Of a stretch of DNA of 64,000 bases, positions 1 to 7,779 are shown in pieces. The stretch comes from Faecalispora anaeroviscerum (GTDB lineage Bacteria > Bacillota > Clostridia > Oscillospirales > Acutalibacteraceae). The notes beneath the pieces are model-generated. The model was given only the letters and a program-made list of their open reading frames with translations. It was not told where the DNA came from and searched no databases. Location of the stretch: the NCBI RefSeq assembly GCF_947568225.1, contig NZ_CANOOQ010000001.1, positions 1,612,001-1,676,000 on the forward strand. Reading direction: 5' to 3'. Numbering within the stretch: the first letter of the stretch is position 1; each line of letters starts with the position of its first letter. The translations under genes and the position numbers were made by a program.

Positions 1-104
1 TCTGAAAGCATCAGGCAGACTGCGTTGGCAGTTGCTTCAAATGAGACACCCAAAATCACCCCGTGATTGACCTCATGGCGCGGGTGAATCTGCCGTTCCA
101 GCAT
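1..104 (-). CDS. Partial ORF running off the left edge
   Basis: An open frame on the minus strand starts with ATG at 104-102, ten bases after the stop of the YaiI-like gene, and stays open to the window edge. The visible N-terminus begins MLERQIHPRHEVNHGVILG and then looks like a soluble, mildly hydrophobic segment. I do not recognise the family. A weak GAGGG lies rather far upstream. Its tight spacing to the upstream gene suggests it is the next gene of the same operon, but the piece is too short to be sure it is coding. Confidence 0.35.
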   Translation of the reverse strand, partial: MLERQIHPRHEVNHGVILGVSFEATANAVCLMLS

Positions 105-113
105 AATATATGG

Positions 114-551
114 TCATTGCGCCCTCAGCAAAAGCTCCAGCTTTTCCTGAAACGCACGATTTTGTTCCGGCAGACGCTTTCGCGGCCCTTTCAGCCTACC
201 GCCGGCATTCCTGATTTTTTTTGCGGTATGGCGCGCGAGCAAAAGCGCGTCGATATTCTGTACTGTGTATTCCATGCCGTCCTGATTCAGAATCCGTGCG
301 CCGCGCGCCATACACATCGCCGCAAGGCCGTAATCCTGCGTGACGACAATATCACCGGGTTTGAGCAGGTTCACCAGAGCAAAATCCACACTGTCCGCGC
401 CTTTCGAAACTACCAGCGTGCGCGCTCCTGCTTTCTCAAAATGATGGGACGTATCGCACAGAATCAGGCACTCCACGCCGAAAGACCCGCAGAGAGCTAC
501 CGCTTCATCCACCACCGGACAGCCGTCCGCGTCGATCAGAACTCGAGTCAC
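114..551 (-). CDS. YaiI/YqxD family protein (UPF0178, DUF188)
   Basis: The 145-residue protein matches the YaiI/YqxD family in length and motifs: the N-terminal VLIDADGCPV signature, the central DIVVTQDYGLAAMCMARGA block and the basic C-terminal GGRLKGPRKR stretch. The family is built on a PIN-like nuclease fold with conserved aspartates (the DADGCP motif and the DYGLA region). No cellular function is firmly established. Its ATG overlaps the stop of the upstream YjbR gene by four bases, so the two are probably translationally coupled. Confidence 0.9.
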   Translation of the reverse strand: MTRVLIDADGCPVVDEAVALCGSFGVECLILCDTSHHFEKAGARTLVVSKGADSVDFALVNLLKPGDIVVTQDYGLAAMCMARGARILNQDGMEYTVQNIDALLLARHTAKKIRNAGGRLKGPRKRLPEQNRAFQEKLELLLRAQ

Positions 552-946
552 TTTGCTTTCTCCCCCATGATTTCTCTTTGCAGCTTTTTGGTCAGTTTAT
601 CGAATACCAGTCGGTAGGAATCATCGCACATCTGCCGCAGCAGCTCCTGCGGCAATCCGCCGCCCAGATCGACCGAATTCCAGCAGCGCTTATCAGAATA
701 AAAGCCGGGCATAATTTCGGCGTGCTCCCGGCGCAGCAGCTCCGCAAGCATCGGGTCACACTTCAGGTTCAGCAGGCTTTTACCCGCATACATCGGAGCA
801 TGCTCCTGGCCCGGGTTCATTCTGGCCGCGAAGAGCCGTCCGCCTACCTGGTAACGCAGCCAGCCCCATTCCTCTTTATAATCCCTTGTAACGCCGAGCT
901 TTGCGAGCAAATATTCATCCAGCCACGGATGCAGTTCACCGTCCAT
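548..946 (-). CDS. MmcQ/YjbR family protein
   Basis: The 132-residue protein has the features of the MmcQ/YjbR (CyaY-like fold) family: a tryptophan-rich strand around WGWLRYQVGGRLFAA, the LLNLKCDPMLAELLRREH segment and the NSVDLGGGLPQELLRQMCDDSY helix near the C-terminus. Family members are small single-domain proteins often annotated as DNA-binding, with little experimental support. It is the upstream gene of a pair with the YaiI-like gene, with a four-base overlap. Confidence 0.88.
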   Translation of the reverse strand: MDGELHPWLDEYLLAKLGVTRDYKEEWGWLRYQVGGRLFAARMNPGQEHAPMYAGKSLLNLKCDPMLAELLRREHAEIMPGFYSDKRCWNSVDLGGGLPQELLRQMCDDSYRLVFDKLTKKLQREIMGEKAK

Positions 947-1033
947 GTCATCTTCCCCTTTTCACTGGCCACCCACGCACATCGAAACAGAAGCTTTCCC
1001 GGGGGACCTGCTGTCGACGGATGGAACCATATT

Positions 1034-2371
1034 TTAGTAATCCAACATGATTTTGTAAATATTCACCGGCCTGCCCTTCGGGACAATCCTTTTTTGCCCG
1101 ACAACCTCCGCCTTCCCAAATTTAAGCAGATTGGCCAGAAAGCGGTTTGCCGTTCTGGTGGAAATACCCAACCGATTGATCAGGTCCAGAGAGGAGATTT
1201 CATCTGAACCTTCCTCCTTGAGGACATGAATAATTTTTGACACTGTTTCGGGCGAAAGCTTTACCTCTGACGCAACACGGTAAATGTAATCGCTCTCCAC
1301 ATCCGAAATGACAAGATCCGCTTCCCCGCCGGAAGTCATGCAGATAATCTTGTTGTCTTCATCAATCAAAAAGCTTCTGTGATTGTCATCCCCAAAATTT
1401 TCTCCGTGACGCACTGCGTCCATGGCGTTCATGCGGGCCTGATAGAAATTACGACCGATTCCGTAGCCGATCGACCCCGAAAAGTTCAGGCTTTTTTGCA
1501 GGTGCGTATAAAAAGGGCAGCCCAAAAAATTATCCGTGAGCTTTGCGAGGGTATCACAGTCGGTATAAATTTCAAAGCCGTCGCGGCTGTCTTTTACGGT
1601 TAGGCTGCCGCTGTAAGGGCTGATCAGCGTCAGAATTTCTTTTTTATAAGCCAAAAACTTCATTTCCGTATTGCTGTATTTTCGTGTCAGTAGTTCAGAG
1701 CAGGTAATCAGCACATTGGCCGGGTAGCTTCTTCTCGCGCGCGAGGCATCAATTTTAGCCATAACCTCTCTTACCGTGTTTGTAAGTGCGTTCTGGCTTG
1801 GGTAAATATAATAGCAGGAATAGCCCATTTTCTTCATTCGCTCCGCCGTGGTGTAAAGATAGGTGACTGCAAAATCGATTTCACCGGCCCGAAACTTTTC
1901 CTCCACATAATGAGAAAAACGCTTTTCCTCTTCCTCGATGATGCTGTGACTATAATGACGAAATGTATTGTCATACTCCCGCGCAATGGCTGCAAGCGCG
2001 TTCTTCTCGATCGCTTGCGGCAAGGTCATTTTATCCGCCATAAAATCCACCGCAATGCGCGAGAAATCCTGCTGCCTGCGCTGAATGCTCTCCCGAAGCA
2101 GGATGCGGTAGGTATTTTCAATGTCGATATCAAGATAACTCAGGCACGGGGTATTGCCCTGGCGCAGCTCCTCCAGCACGTGATTCGGAATGACGCCGCT
2201 GGTGATGATCCCCTGAAAATCCGAATGGATTTTATTGTAGATATCGCAAAGCTGCTCAATGGTTTCATAAACAAAATATGTGATTTCAACATTTTCAGGA
2301 AACTCCAATTTGTTGTCCTGAAGATATGTGACGAGATGCTCTTTCAGTGGCATTGCTATCCGATAAATCAC
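1034..2371 (-). CDS. PrpR-N/cyclase-like domain transcriptional regulator
   Basis: A 445-residue protein that appears to have three parts. The first ~190 residues resemble the periplasmic-binding-like PrpR N-terminal sensor fold (phrases such as IHSDFQGIITSGVIPNHVL). Residues ~215-345 look like a degenerate nucleotide-cyclase or GTP-cyclohydrolase-III-like domain (FSGSIGYGIGRNFYQARMNA). The last ~75 residues form a winged helix (SLDLINRLGISTRTANRFLANLL). No sigma-54 AAA+ domain, membrane segment or signal peptide is seen, so this is a cytosolic one-component regulator whose ligand is unknown. A minus-strand TTGACA at 2429-2434 with a TATCCT box 17 bases later is a possible promoter. No target operon is obvious. 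Domain calls are by eye. Confidence 0.7.
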   Translation of the reverse strand: MIYRIAMPLKEHLVTYLQDNKLEFPENVEITYFVYETIEQLCDIYNKIHSDFQGIITSGVIPNHVLEELRQGNTPCLSYLDIDIENTYRILLRESIQRRQQDFSRIAVDFMADKMTLPQAIEKNALAAIAREYDNTFRHYSHSIIEEEEKRFSHYVEEKFRAGEIDFAVTYLYTTAERMKKMGYSCYYIYPSQNALTNTVREVMAKIDASRARRSYPANVLITCSELLTRKYSNTEMKFLAYKKEILTLISPYSGSLTVKDSRDGFEIYTDCDTLAKLTDNFLGCPFYTHLQKSLNFSGSIGYGIGRNFYQARMNAMDAVRHGENFGDDNHRSFLIDEDNKIICMTSGGEADLVISDVESDYIYRVASEVKLSPETVSKIIHVLKEEGSDEISSLDLINRLGISTRTANRFLANLLKFGKAEVVGQKRIVPKGRPVNIYKIMLDY

Positions 2372-2540
2372 CCAAGCGTCTCTCCTTTTTATTATAGAAT
2401 AGCTTAAGGATACGATGATTTTGGGAACTTGTCAACCAACGGAATAACGAAGGCTGCCTCTTCACGGAGATTGCCCATGATGTCAAACCCTTTGATCACA
2501 TTCTTCTGCAAAAGCATACAATAATACAGGAGGTGCTGCT

Positions 2541-3071
2541 GTGCTCGACTTTAATACTCTTCAAAATACCGGGAGAAGAACTCCGGATGCACATGCCGTC
2601 ATCAAGGGAAGCGCCGCATACCCGGAGCTGTGCGGAACTGTTCGGCTGCATCAAATGGCCGACGGCGTTCTAGTTTCAGCCCTGATCCATGGGCTGCCTC
2701 AGGGGAAAGGTTCCTGCCCGGTAAATGTGTTTGGATTTCATATTCACGAGGGGAAAGCCTGTACCGGAAACGACAAAGACCCTTTCGCAGACTCCGGCGG
2801 GCACTTTAATCCGGGGAACTGCCCGCACCCGGCCCACGCCGGCGATATGCCGCCCCTGTTTGGGAACCAGGGTACCGCGTATTTATCCTTTTTTACAGAC
2901 CGCTTCACTGTTTCACAGGTGATTGGGCGTACGGTCATTATTCATTCTCACCCAGACGATTTTACTACCCAGCCATCCGGTGATTCCGGGACAAAAATCG
3001 CTTGCGGGCTGATTGAACGAACCGGCCAACAGCCCCGGCGAGGATGTGCCGCCGTGCGGCCCGTTTGCTGA
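2541..3071 (+). CDS. Superoxide dismutase [Cu-Zn] family protein
   Basis: The 176-residue protein carries the copper/zinc ligands of the Cu/Zn superoxide dismutase family: FGFHIHEG, DSGGHFNP, the zinc-loop HPAHAGDMP, and IIHSHPDDF followed by the GDSGTKIACGLIE end with its conserved cysteine. It would dismutate superoxide. No signal peptide is visible, unusual for bacterial SodC, so it may be cytoplasmic like several clostridial relatives. It starts with GTG at 2541, seven bases after AGGAGG (2528-2533). It is monocistronic, faces the flanking genes and ends at a strong terminator. The C-terminal ~15 residues after the SOD fold are extra. Confidence 0.9.
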   Translation: MLDFNTLQNTGRRTPDAHAVIKGSAAYPELCGTVRLHQMADGVLVSALIHGLPQGKGSCPVNVFGFHIHEGKACTGNDKDPFADSGGHFNPGNCPHPAHAGDMPPLFGNQGTAYLSFFTDRFTVSQVIGRTVIIHSHPDDFTTQPSGDSGTKIACGLIERTGQQPRRGCAAVRPVC

Positions 3072-3081
3072 ACCGTAAAAA

Positions 3082-3118
3082 AGCACCGGCAGGAATATTC
3101 TCCTGCCGGTGCTATTGT
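3082..3118 (+). terminator. Bidirectional intrinsic terminator between sod and the minus-strand operon
   Basis: A perfect 13-base stem (3082-3094 with 3101-3113) and six-base loop, preceded by an A-run and followed by TTGTTT, serves the SOD gene on plus and the small membrane protein gene on minus. Confidence 0.85.
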
Positions 3119-3442
3119 TTACTCTATGGACTGTTCCGATTCCTCTGCCGCAGCTCCAGCAGTTTCTCCGCTTACCGTGCCGGGCTGCTCCGATTCAACC
3201 ACTGCTGCCGCTGCCACGCCCGGCGGCGCCATCGCAATCGGCTGCACCTTCGACACGTCGTCCGGCTCGTTCCAGCTTTGCAGGGCAAAAAACATGCCGG
3301 CCAGCGCCACAAAGGACGCCGTTACTCCGCAGGCAATCGACCAGCTGCGAATATCCAGCGGGCCGAGGATCATCGCCCCCACAGCAAGTAATAAGCCAAA
3401 TCCGAAAAAGAATTTTGCTATTTTTTCATCTGAATCCAGCAC
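3119..3442 (-). CDS. Small membrane protein with acidic Ala/Glu-rich tail
   Basis: About 107 residues. Two hydrophobic segments follow a short charged start (FFFGFGLLLAVGAMILG, then ACGVTASFVALAGMFFALQ). A Pro/Ala/Glu-rich tail that is probably soluble comes next. I chose the GTG at 3442 (protein start MLDSDEKIAKFF) because GGAG lies about 8 bases upstream; an upstream in-frame TTG at 3472 would overlap rsmA. It follows rsmA by five bases and is probably co-transcribed with it. The family is not recognised. Confidence 0.65.
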   Translation of the reverse strand: MLDSDEKIAKFFFGFGLLLAVGAMILGPLDIRSWSIACGVTASFVALAGMFFALQSWNEPDDVSKVQPIAMAPPGVAAAAVVESEQPGTVSGETAGAAAEESEQSIE

Positions 3443-3447
3443 ATAAA

Positions 3448-4311
3448 TCACTCCTTTTGCGCAGCCAGGCAAGTGTATAGCCCGGCAAATTCCTGCATCG
3501 TTAACTGTTCGGCGCGCACGCGTCGGTCAAGCCCGGCAGCATCGAGCGCTTTCCCCACCGTTTCTTTCGGCAAAGACAATCCGGCCGAAACGGAATTGAG
3601 CATTGTTTTTCTCCTCTGACCGAACGCCGCGCGTACCAGGGCGAAAAAGCCCTCTTCATTGTCCACCGAAACAGCGGGCTCTTTGCGCAGCGTCAGCCGG
3701 ATCACAGAGGAATCCACATTCGGCGCGGGCAGAAAGCTGCCGCGCGATACCTCAAACAAAATCTCCGGCTCGGCATAGTAATGCACCGCCACCGTAACCG
3801 CGCCGCATTCGCGGGTGCCCGGCTGCGCACAGATCCGCCGCGCCGCCTCTTTCTGCACCATCACGGTCAGAGAGGTAATCGCAAGCCGCTCCTCTAAAAA
3901 ACGCATAATCACGGGTGAGGTGATGTAATACGGCAGGTTGGCGCACACAGACACCGGCATTCCTGCAAACTCGCATTCCAGCAGTTCCCGCAGATCGAGC
4001 TTTAAAATATCGCCGTTTACCACTGTAACGTTATCGTAATCCGCCAGCGTTTCTTCCAGTACCGGCAGCAGGCGGCGGTCAAGCTCAACCGAAACCACCT
4101 TCTGCGCCCGCTCCGCCAGCTCGCGGGTGAGCACCCCAATGCCGGGGCCTACCTCCAGCACACCGGTTTCCGGCGCGGCGCCGGATTCCTCCGCCATGCG
4201 CGGGCAGACTGTGGGGTTAATCAGAAAATTCTGCCCCAATGCCTTGCTGAAATGAAAGCCATGACGGCCTAAAATCTCTTTGATCGTAGTAATGTTGGAT
4301 AAACTGTTCAT
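3448..4311 (-). CDS. rsmA: 16S rRNA (adenine(1518)-N(6)/adenine(1519)-N(6))-dimethyltransferase
   Basis: The 287-residue protein is RsmA/KsgA, which dimethylates two adjacent adenines in helix 45 of 16S rRNA late in small-subunit assembly. Visible signatures are KALGQNFLINPTVC, the SAM-binding VLEVGPGIGVLTRELAERA, VSVELDRRLLPVL, the catalytic NLPYYITSPVIM (NLPY motif) and the C-terminal helical region RAAFGQRRKTMLNSVSAGL. Length is normal for the family. The ATG at 4311 follows a good GGAGG. The downstream membrane protein gene is nearly contiguous. Confidence 0.97.
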   Translation of the reverse strand: MNSLSNITTIKEILGRHGFHFSKALGQNFLINPTVCPRMAEESGAAPETGVLEVGPGIGVLTRELAERAQKVVSVELDRRLLPVLEETLADYDNVTVVNGDILKLDLRELLECEFAGMPVSVCANLPYYITSPVIMRFLEERLAITSLTVMVQKEAARRICAQPGTRECGAVTVAVHYYAEPEILFEVSRGSFLPAPNVDSSVIRLTLRKEPAVSVDNEEGFFALVRAAFGQRRKTMLNSVSAGLSLPKETVGKALDAAGLDRRVRAEQLTMQEFAGLYTCLAAQKE

Positions 4312-4359
4312 GAAACCTCCGCTGTTTTATGCGGCCTTGGCCGGTGATAGGCAATATTT

Positions 4360-4440
4360 TTTAAAAAAACTGAAAATAAAATTTAGATTTCTTTTCACCG
4401 CCTGCGGCGGAGACAGATCTCCCTTTTGAACGGATTCCAT
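4360..4440. repeat. Palindromic intergenic repeat (divergent copy)
   Basis: Contains a GATTTCTTTTC arm and a CCGCC-TGC-GGCGG core (about 4399-4411), matching the dispersed palindrome family also seen at 7709, 14717, 30788 and 46892. It lies between rsmA and the Crp-type regulator gene. Confidence 0.5.
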
Positions 4441-4454
4441 CAAGACGTATCCCG

Positions 4455-5132
4455 TTAGGTCTGCTGCTTGTCCGGGTAGAGAGTAAATCGGTTTCGGTGA
4501 AAGCGGATGAGCCGCTCCCGCTGCATGCGCCCCAGCTCTTTGGAAAGGGCACTGCGGTTCACACACAGAAAATCCGCCAGCTCTTCGCGCGTAAAGGGAA
4601 TCATCGGCTCCATGGTTTCCTGTAAGCGCGCCTGCTCGCCAAGATAAGCCAACACCTTTTCACGCGTGCTCTTCTGAGAAAGGATTTCCATTTTGCGGTT
4701 CAGATACACATTCTTCTCCGCTAATAGCTGCATCATGTTGCGCAGTAATGTGGCGTGATGCCCACACATAGCCGGGCATGGAGACAGCAATCTGTCTGCG
4801 GAAAGACGCATCACGCGGCAGTCTGCGGACGCGACAACGGTAACTGGACTCTGGCGCACCTGCGCGCAGGCCAGAGATTCCGCAAAAATCTCGCCTTCTG
4901 AAAATTCCGCGACAATCGACCGGCCGCCAAGCAGATCTTCCTTCATCACCTGCACCCGGCCTGACAGAACAACGCCAATCCATTCAACCGGCTCGCCCAC
5001 CAGCAGCACGATCTGGTTTTTCGAATACTCCCTGACGCCGATACTCAGGCAGTTTATCATCGTTTCACGATCTTTCTCTTCTATGCCGCGGAACAAAGTC
5101 ATGGACTGCAAAATAGTATGTTCCTTGTTCAT
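4455..5132 (-). CDS. Crp/Fnr family transcriptional regulator
   Basis: A 225-residue regulator. An N-terminal cyclic-nucleotide-binding beta-roll (about residues 10-125, with VLLSGRVQVMKEDLLGGRSIVAEFSEG and FAESLACA) is followed by a dimerisation helix and a C-terminal Crp-type helix-turn-helix (FTREELADFLCVNRSALSKELG). The arginine and serine that bind cAMP phosphate are not obvious and no Fnr-type N-terminal cysteine cluster is seen, so the signal is unknown. I start it at ATG 5132, preceded by AAAGGAG; a longer in-frame ORF reaching 5177 lacks a better site. It is probably monocistronic. Confidence 0.85.
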   Translation of the reverse strand: MNKEHTILQSMTLFRGIEEKDRETMINCLSIGVREYSKNQIVLLVGEPVEWIGVVLSGRVQVMKEDLLGGRSIVAEFSEGEIFAESLACAQVRQSPVTVVASADCRVMRLSADRLLSPCPAMCGHHATLLRNMMQLLAEKNVYLNRKMEILSQKSTREKVLAYLGEQARLQETMEPMIPFTREELADFLCVNRSALSKELGRMQRERLIRFHRNRFTLYPDKQQT

Positions 5133-5408
5133 GATCTGCTCCTTTCTCCGGCAGGCGGATTGAACCCGCTGACACATCGCGGGACAGTCTGCAAAATAAA
5201 CTTCCTGTTTTCACGCAGAAACAACCCTGCGGCCAACTTCCGTTCAGAAGCTTCTCCGAGCCGACGAGAGCGCTCTGGAAATGACCGCCGCCGTACGGAA
5301 ACGGAAGAGAGGTGCCAATGGAACTTGTCCTACACCCTTGTGGCTATTTTACCATATCGTTCAAAAAAACAAAAGGCGAAGTTTTCTCGGCGGCCTTCAG
5401 CAAAAAAA

Positions 5409-5435
5409 AGCTTCCGCTAACGCGGAAGCTTTTTG
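5409..5435 (-). terminator. Terminator after azlD
   Basis: A nine-base stem (5409-5417 with 5422-5430) with a four-base loop. Read on the minus strand it is followed by a T-run (A-run at 5402-5409), just downstream of the azlD stop. The plus-strand side also has TTTTT. Confidence 0.8.
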
Positions 5436-5439
5436 ATCT

Positions 5440-5766
5440 TTATGTGAATCCTCCCAATAACAGCAGCTGCTGAGTGAGCAGTGCCGCAGCGGCCGCGCCG
5501 AGCGCCACTATCAGAAGCCCCTTGCCGCGAAGCGCAAGCACCAGCGCCAGGAAAAGCCCGGCTGCCGAAGCCGCCGTGCCGCCCGCTGAATACAGAATCT
5601 GCGGGAAGGTCATGGCGGAAAGCACCGCATACGGCACATATGCCAAAAAAGAGCGCACAAAACGATTTTCAAGCCGCTGCTTGAATACCACCATGGGCAG
5701 CATGCGAATCACATATGTCACCCCAGCCATCAGCAGAACGCAGGACACAACATAAACAGTATTCAT
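5440..5766 (-). CDS. azlD: AzlD-type branched-chain amino acid export subunit
   Basis: A 108-residue membrane protein with about four hydrophobic segments, matching AzlD (YVVSCVLLMAGVTYVIRMLPMVVF, then SFLAYVPYAVLSAMTFPQILYS). AzlC-AzlD pairs form exporters of branched-chain amino acids and analogues. The start overlaps the end of azlC by four bases, as usual for this pair. Position directly after leuB fits a role in leucine/isoleucine/valine homeostasis. Confidence 0.9.
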   Translation of the reverse strand: MNTVYVVSCVLLMAGVTYVIRMLPMVVFKQRLENRFVRSFLAYVPYAVLSAMTFPQILYSAGGTAASAAGLFLALVLALRGKGLLIVALGAAAAALLTQQLLLLGGFT

Positions 5767-6479
5767 TCATTGTCCTCCGTTTCCGCACAGTTTATCGGGT
5801 AGCGCCGCGCCGCGGCCGCACAGGCAATCAGTGTGCACAAAATCGTCGCCCAACCGGACGAAATGCCGTGAAACAGCGGCACATAGCGAAAGAGACAGCT
5901 CAGCGCGGCTGAAAGCACCACCACCATCGCAACCGGCCGCGACTGCCGGGCCGGAGGAATGATAATGGCAATAAACATGCCGTAAATCATGATTCCAAGC
6001 GCGGTGCGCAGGCTTTCGGGCAGAAATCCCGTTGCCGCCGCGCCCAAAAAGGTGCCGAACGACCAGCCGAACAGCGGAGTGGTAATCAGCCCGGCCAGAT
6101 AGCGCGCACCGACCATTCCCGGCTGCTGGATGGCAACGGCGAAGATTTCATCGGTAATGCCAAACGAAAGCACAAACCGCTGGAGCATTGTCATCCCCTT
6201 GTCCACCTTTTGAGATAAAGAAAGCGACATTAGAAAATACCGCAGATTGATCACAAAGGTGGTAACCGCAATCTCCAGGTACCGCGCACCGTGCAGAATC
6301 AGGTCAAACCCTGCAAACTGCCCGGCGGAAGTCAAATTGGTGACGGAAATAAATATCGCCACCCAAATCGGCATCCCGCTTTGAGCCACCGTCATCCCAA
6401 ACGCGAAGGATACCGATAGATACCCCAAACAAATTGGCAGACCGTCTTTCAGCCCCCGCTGAAAGCTGAGAACCGGCAA
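5763..6479 (-). CDS. azlC: AzlC family branched-chain amino acid exporter subunit
   Basis: A multi-pass membrane protein of the AzlC family. It shows the GLKDGLPICLGYLSVSFAFG opening, the conserved LTSAGQFAGFDLI segment and FGITDEIFAVA. It pairs with the small AzlD subunit for branched-chain amino acid export. An ATG at 6551 would overlap leuB by 38 bases. I prefer the TTG at 6479 because GGGGAGGAG sits nine bases upstream and the protein then starts where AzlC homologues start (about 238 residues). It is probably co-transcribed with leuB, linking export to the leucine pathway. Confidence 0.88.
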   Translation of the reverse strand: MPVLSFQRGLKDGLPICLGYLSVSFAFGMTVAQSGMPIWVAIFISVTNLTSAGQFAGFDLILHGARYLEIAVTTFVINLRYFLMSLSLSQKVDKGMTMLQRFVLSFGITDEIFAVAIQQPGMVGARYLAGLITTPLFGWSFGTFLGAAATGFLPESLRTALGIMIYGMFIAIIIPPARQSRPVAMVVVLSAALSCLFRYVPLFHGISSGWATILCTLIACAAAARRYPINCAETEDNE

Positions 6480-6513
6480 ATCCAGATTCTCCTCCCCAAG
6501 GCCCGCCTGTCCC

Positions 6514-7587
6514 TCACAGCAGTCCGCAGACAAGCGTTCCCATCTCCTCACAGCTCACGGTTCGCAGCCCCTGCTCTTTTAAATCCGGCGTGCGCGCCTC
6601 GCGCAGAGCGGCGTCTACCGCCGCTTCGACTGCAGAGGCGGCCTGCGGCTGATTCAGGGAGTACCTCAGCATCATCGCCACCGAAAGAATAGTCGCCAGG
6701 GGGTTCGCGATTCCCTGGCCGGCAATATCCGGCGCGGAACCGTGAATCGGCTCGTACATGCCCGGATTCCCCGCTCCCAGGCTGGCGGAGGCCAGCATAC
6801 CGATGGAACCGCTGATCATCGAGGCTTCATCCGACAAAATATCTCCGAACAGATTGGAGGTAACGATCACGTCGAACTGGCCGGGGTTGCGCACCAGCTG
6901 CATCGCGCAGTTGTCCACATACATGTGGCTCAGCGCAACGTCGGGGTATTCTTCTTTCCCGATGCGGGTCACTGTTTTGCGCCACAGGCGGGAGGAATCC
7001 AGCACGTTGGCCTTATCGACGCTGCACAGTCGGCCGTTTCTTTTGCGGGCCATTTCGAAGCCTACATGGGCGATGCGCTCGATTTCAGGCACACTGTACA
7101 ACTCCGTGTCGTAGGCGGCTTCCATCCCATTTACCTGCTTTGTGCCGCGCTCGCCAAAATAGATGCCGCCGGTCAGCTCGCGCACGACCATCAGGTCAAG
7201 CGAAGCACCAATGATGTCGGGGCGAATGGGTGACGCACCTTTGAGCGGCTCAAAAATAACGGCGGGGCGCAGATTCGCAAACAACCCCAGCGCCTTGCGA
7301 ATCCCCAACAGCCCTGTTTCGGGCCGCTGATTGCCGGGCAGCACATCCCACTTAGGGCCGCCCACCGCGCCGAGCAGAACCGCGTCTGACGCTTTGCAGG
7401 TATGAATGGTTTCCTGCGGCAGAGCGGTGCCCGCCGCGTCGATCGCACAGCCACCCAGCAGCGCGGGGGTATATTCCACGGCAAATCCGAATTTTTCAGC
7501 GGCGCGGTTCAGTACTCGCTGCGCCTGCTCTACAATTTCGGGTCCGATTCCGTCACCCTTAAGTACAGCGATCCGATACTTCTGCAT
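6514..7587 (-). CDS. leuB: 3-isopropylmalate dehydrogenase
   Basis: A 357-residue NAD-dependent enzyme that oxidatively decarboxylates 3-isopropylmalate in leucine synthesis. Motifs: VLKGDGIGPEIVEQA at the N-terminus, DAVLLGAVGGPKWD, the substrate arginines in LFANLRPAVIF and VVRELTGGIYFGERG, the catalytic lysine in SVDKANVLDSSRLW, the metal aspartates in LFGDILSDEASMI and the NAD-binding EPIHGSAPDIAGQGIANPLA. Length is standard. It follows leuA on the minus strand and precedes azlCD, so the T-box ahead of leuA may control the whole set. No leuC/leuD is present here. Confidence 0.97.
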   Translation of the reverse strand: MQKYRIAVLKGDGIGPEIVEQAQRVLNRAAEKFGFAVEYTPALLGGCAIDAAGTALPQETIHTCKASDAVLLGAVGGPKWDVLPGNQRPETGLLGIRKALGLFANLRPAVIFEPLKGASPIRPDIIGASLDLMVVRELTGGIYFGERGTKQVNGMEAAYDTELYSVPEIERIAHVGFEMARKRNGRLCSVDKANVLDSSRLWRKTVTRIGKEEYPDVALSHMYVDNCAMQLVRNPGQFDVIVTSNLFGDILSDEASMISGSIGMLASASLGAGNPGMYEPIHGSAPDIAGQGIANPLATILSVAMMLRYSLNQPQAASAVEAAVDAALREARTPDLKEQGLRTVSCEEMGTLVCGLL

Positions 7588-7708
7588 ATATATTCCTCCT
7601 TAATCCTTCAATCCTAGATTTATAACTCTCACAAAGAAGAGCTTTTGTTTCCCCTGCGAAGACGGAAAAACGATAGAATATCGTAATGCCACTTTAACAA
7701 GTCTTACG

Positions 7709-7743
7709 GTTTCTTACCTCCGCCTGCGGCGGGGGTAAGAAAC
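7709..7743. repeat. Palindromic intergenic repeat between leuA and leuB
   Basis: A near-perfect inverted repeat: GGTTTCTTACC arm, CCGCC-TGC-GGCGG core, GGTAAGAAACC arm. Best-preserved core of the dispersed palindrome family. It lacks a T-run, so it is not a standard terminator, but it could form an RNA hairpin between leuA and leuB. Confidence 0.75.
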
Positions 7744-7779
7744 CCATTGAACCTTTTATAAAAGAAAAGCTATAGTATT

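Noticed and set aside
5118..5420. 100-codon plus-strand frame
   Set aside because: Overlaps the Crp-type gene start and the azlD terminator; no sign of coding.
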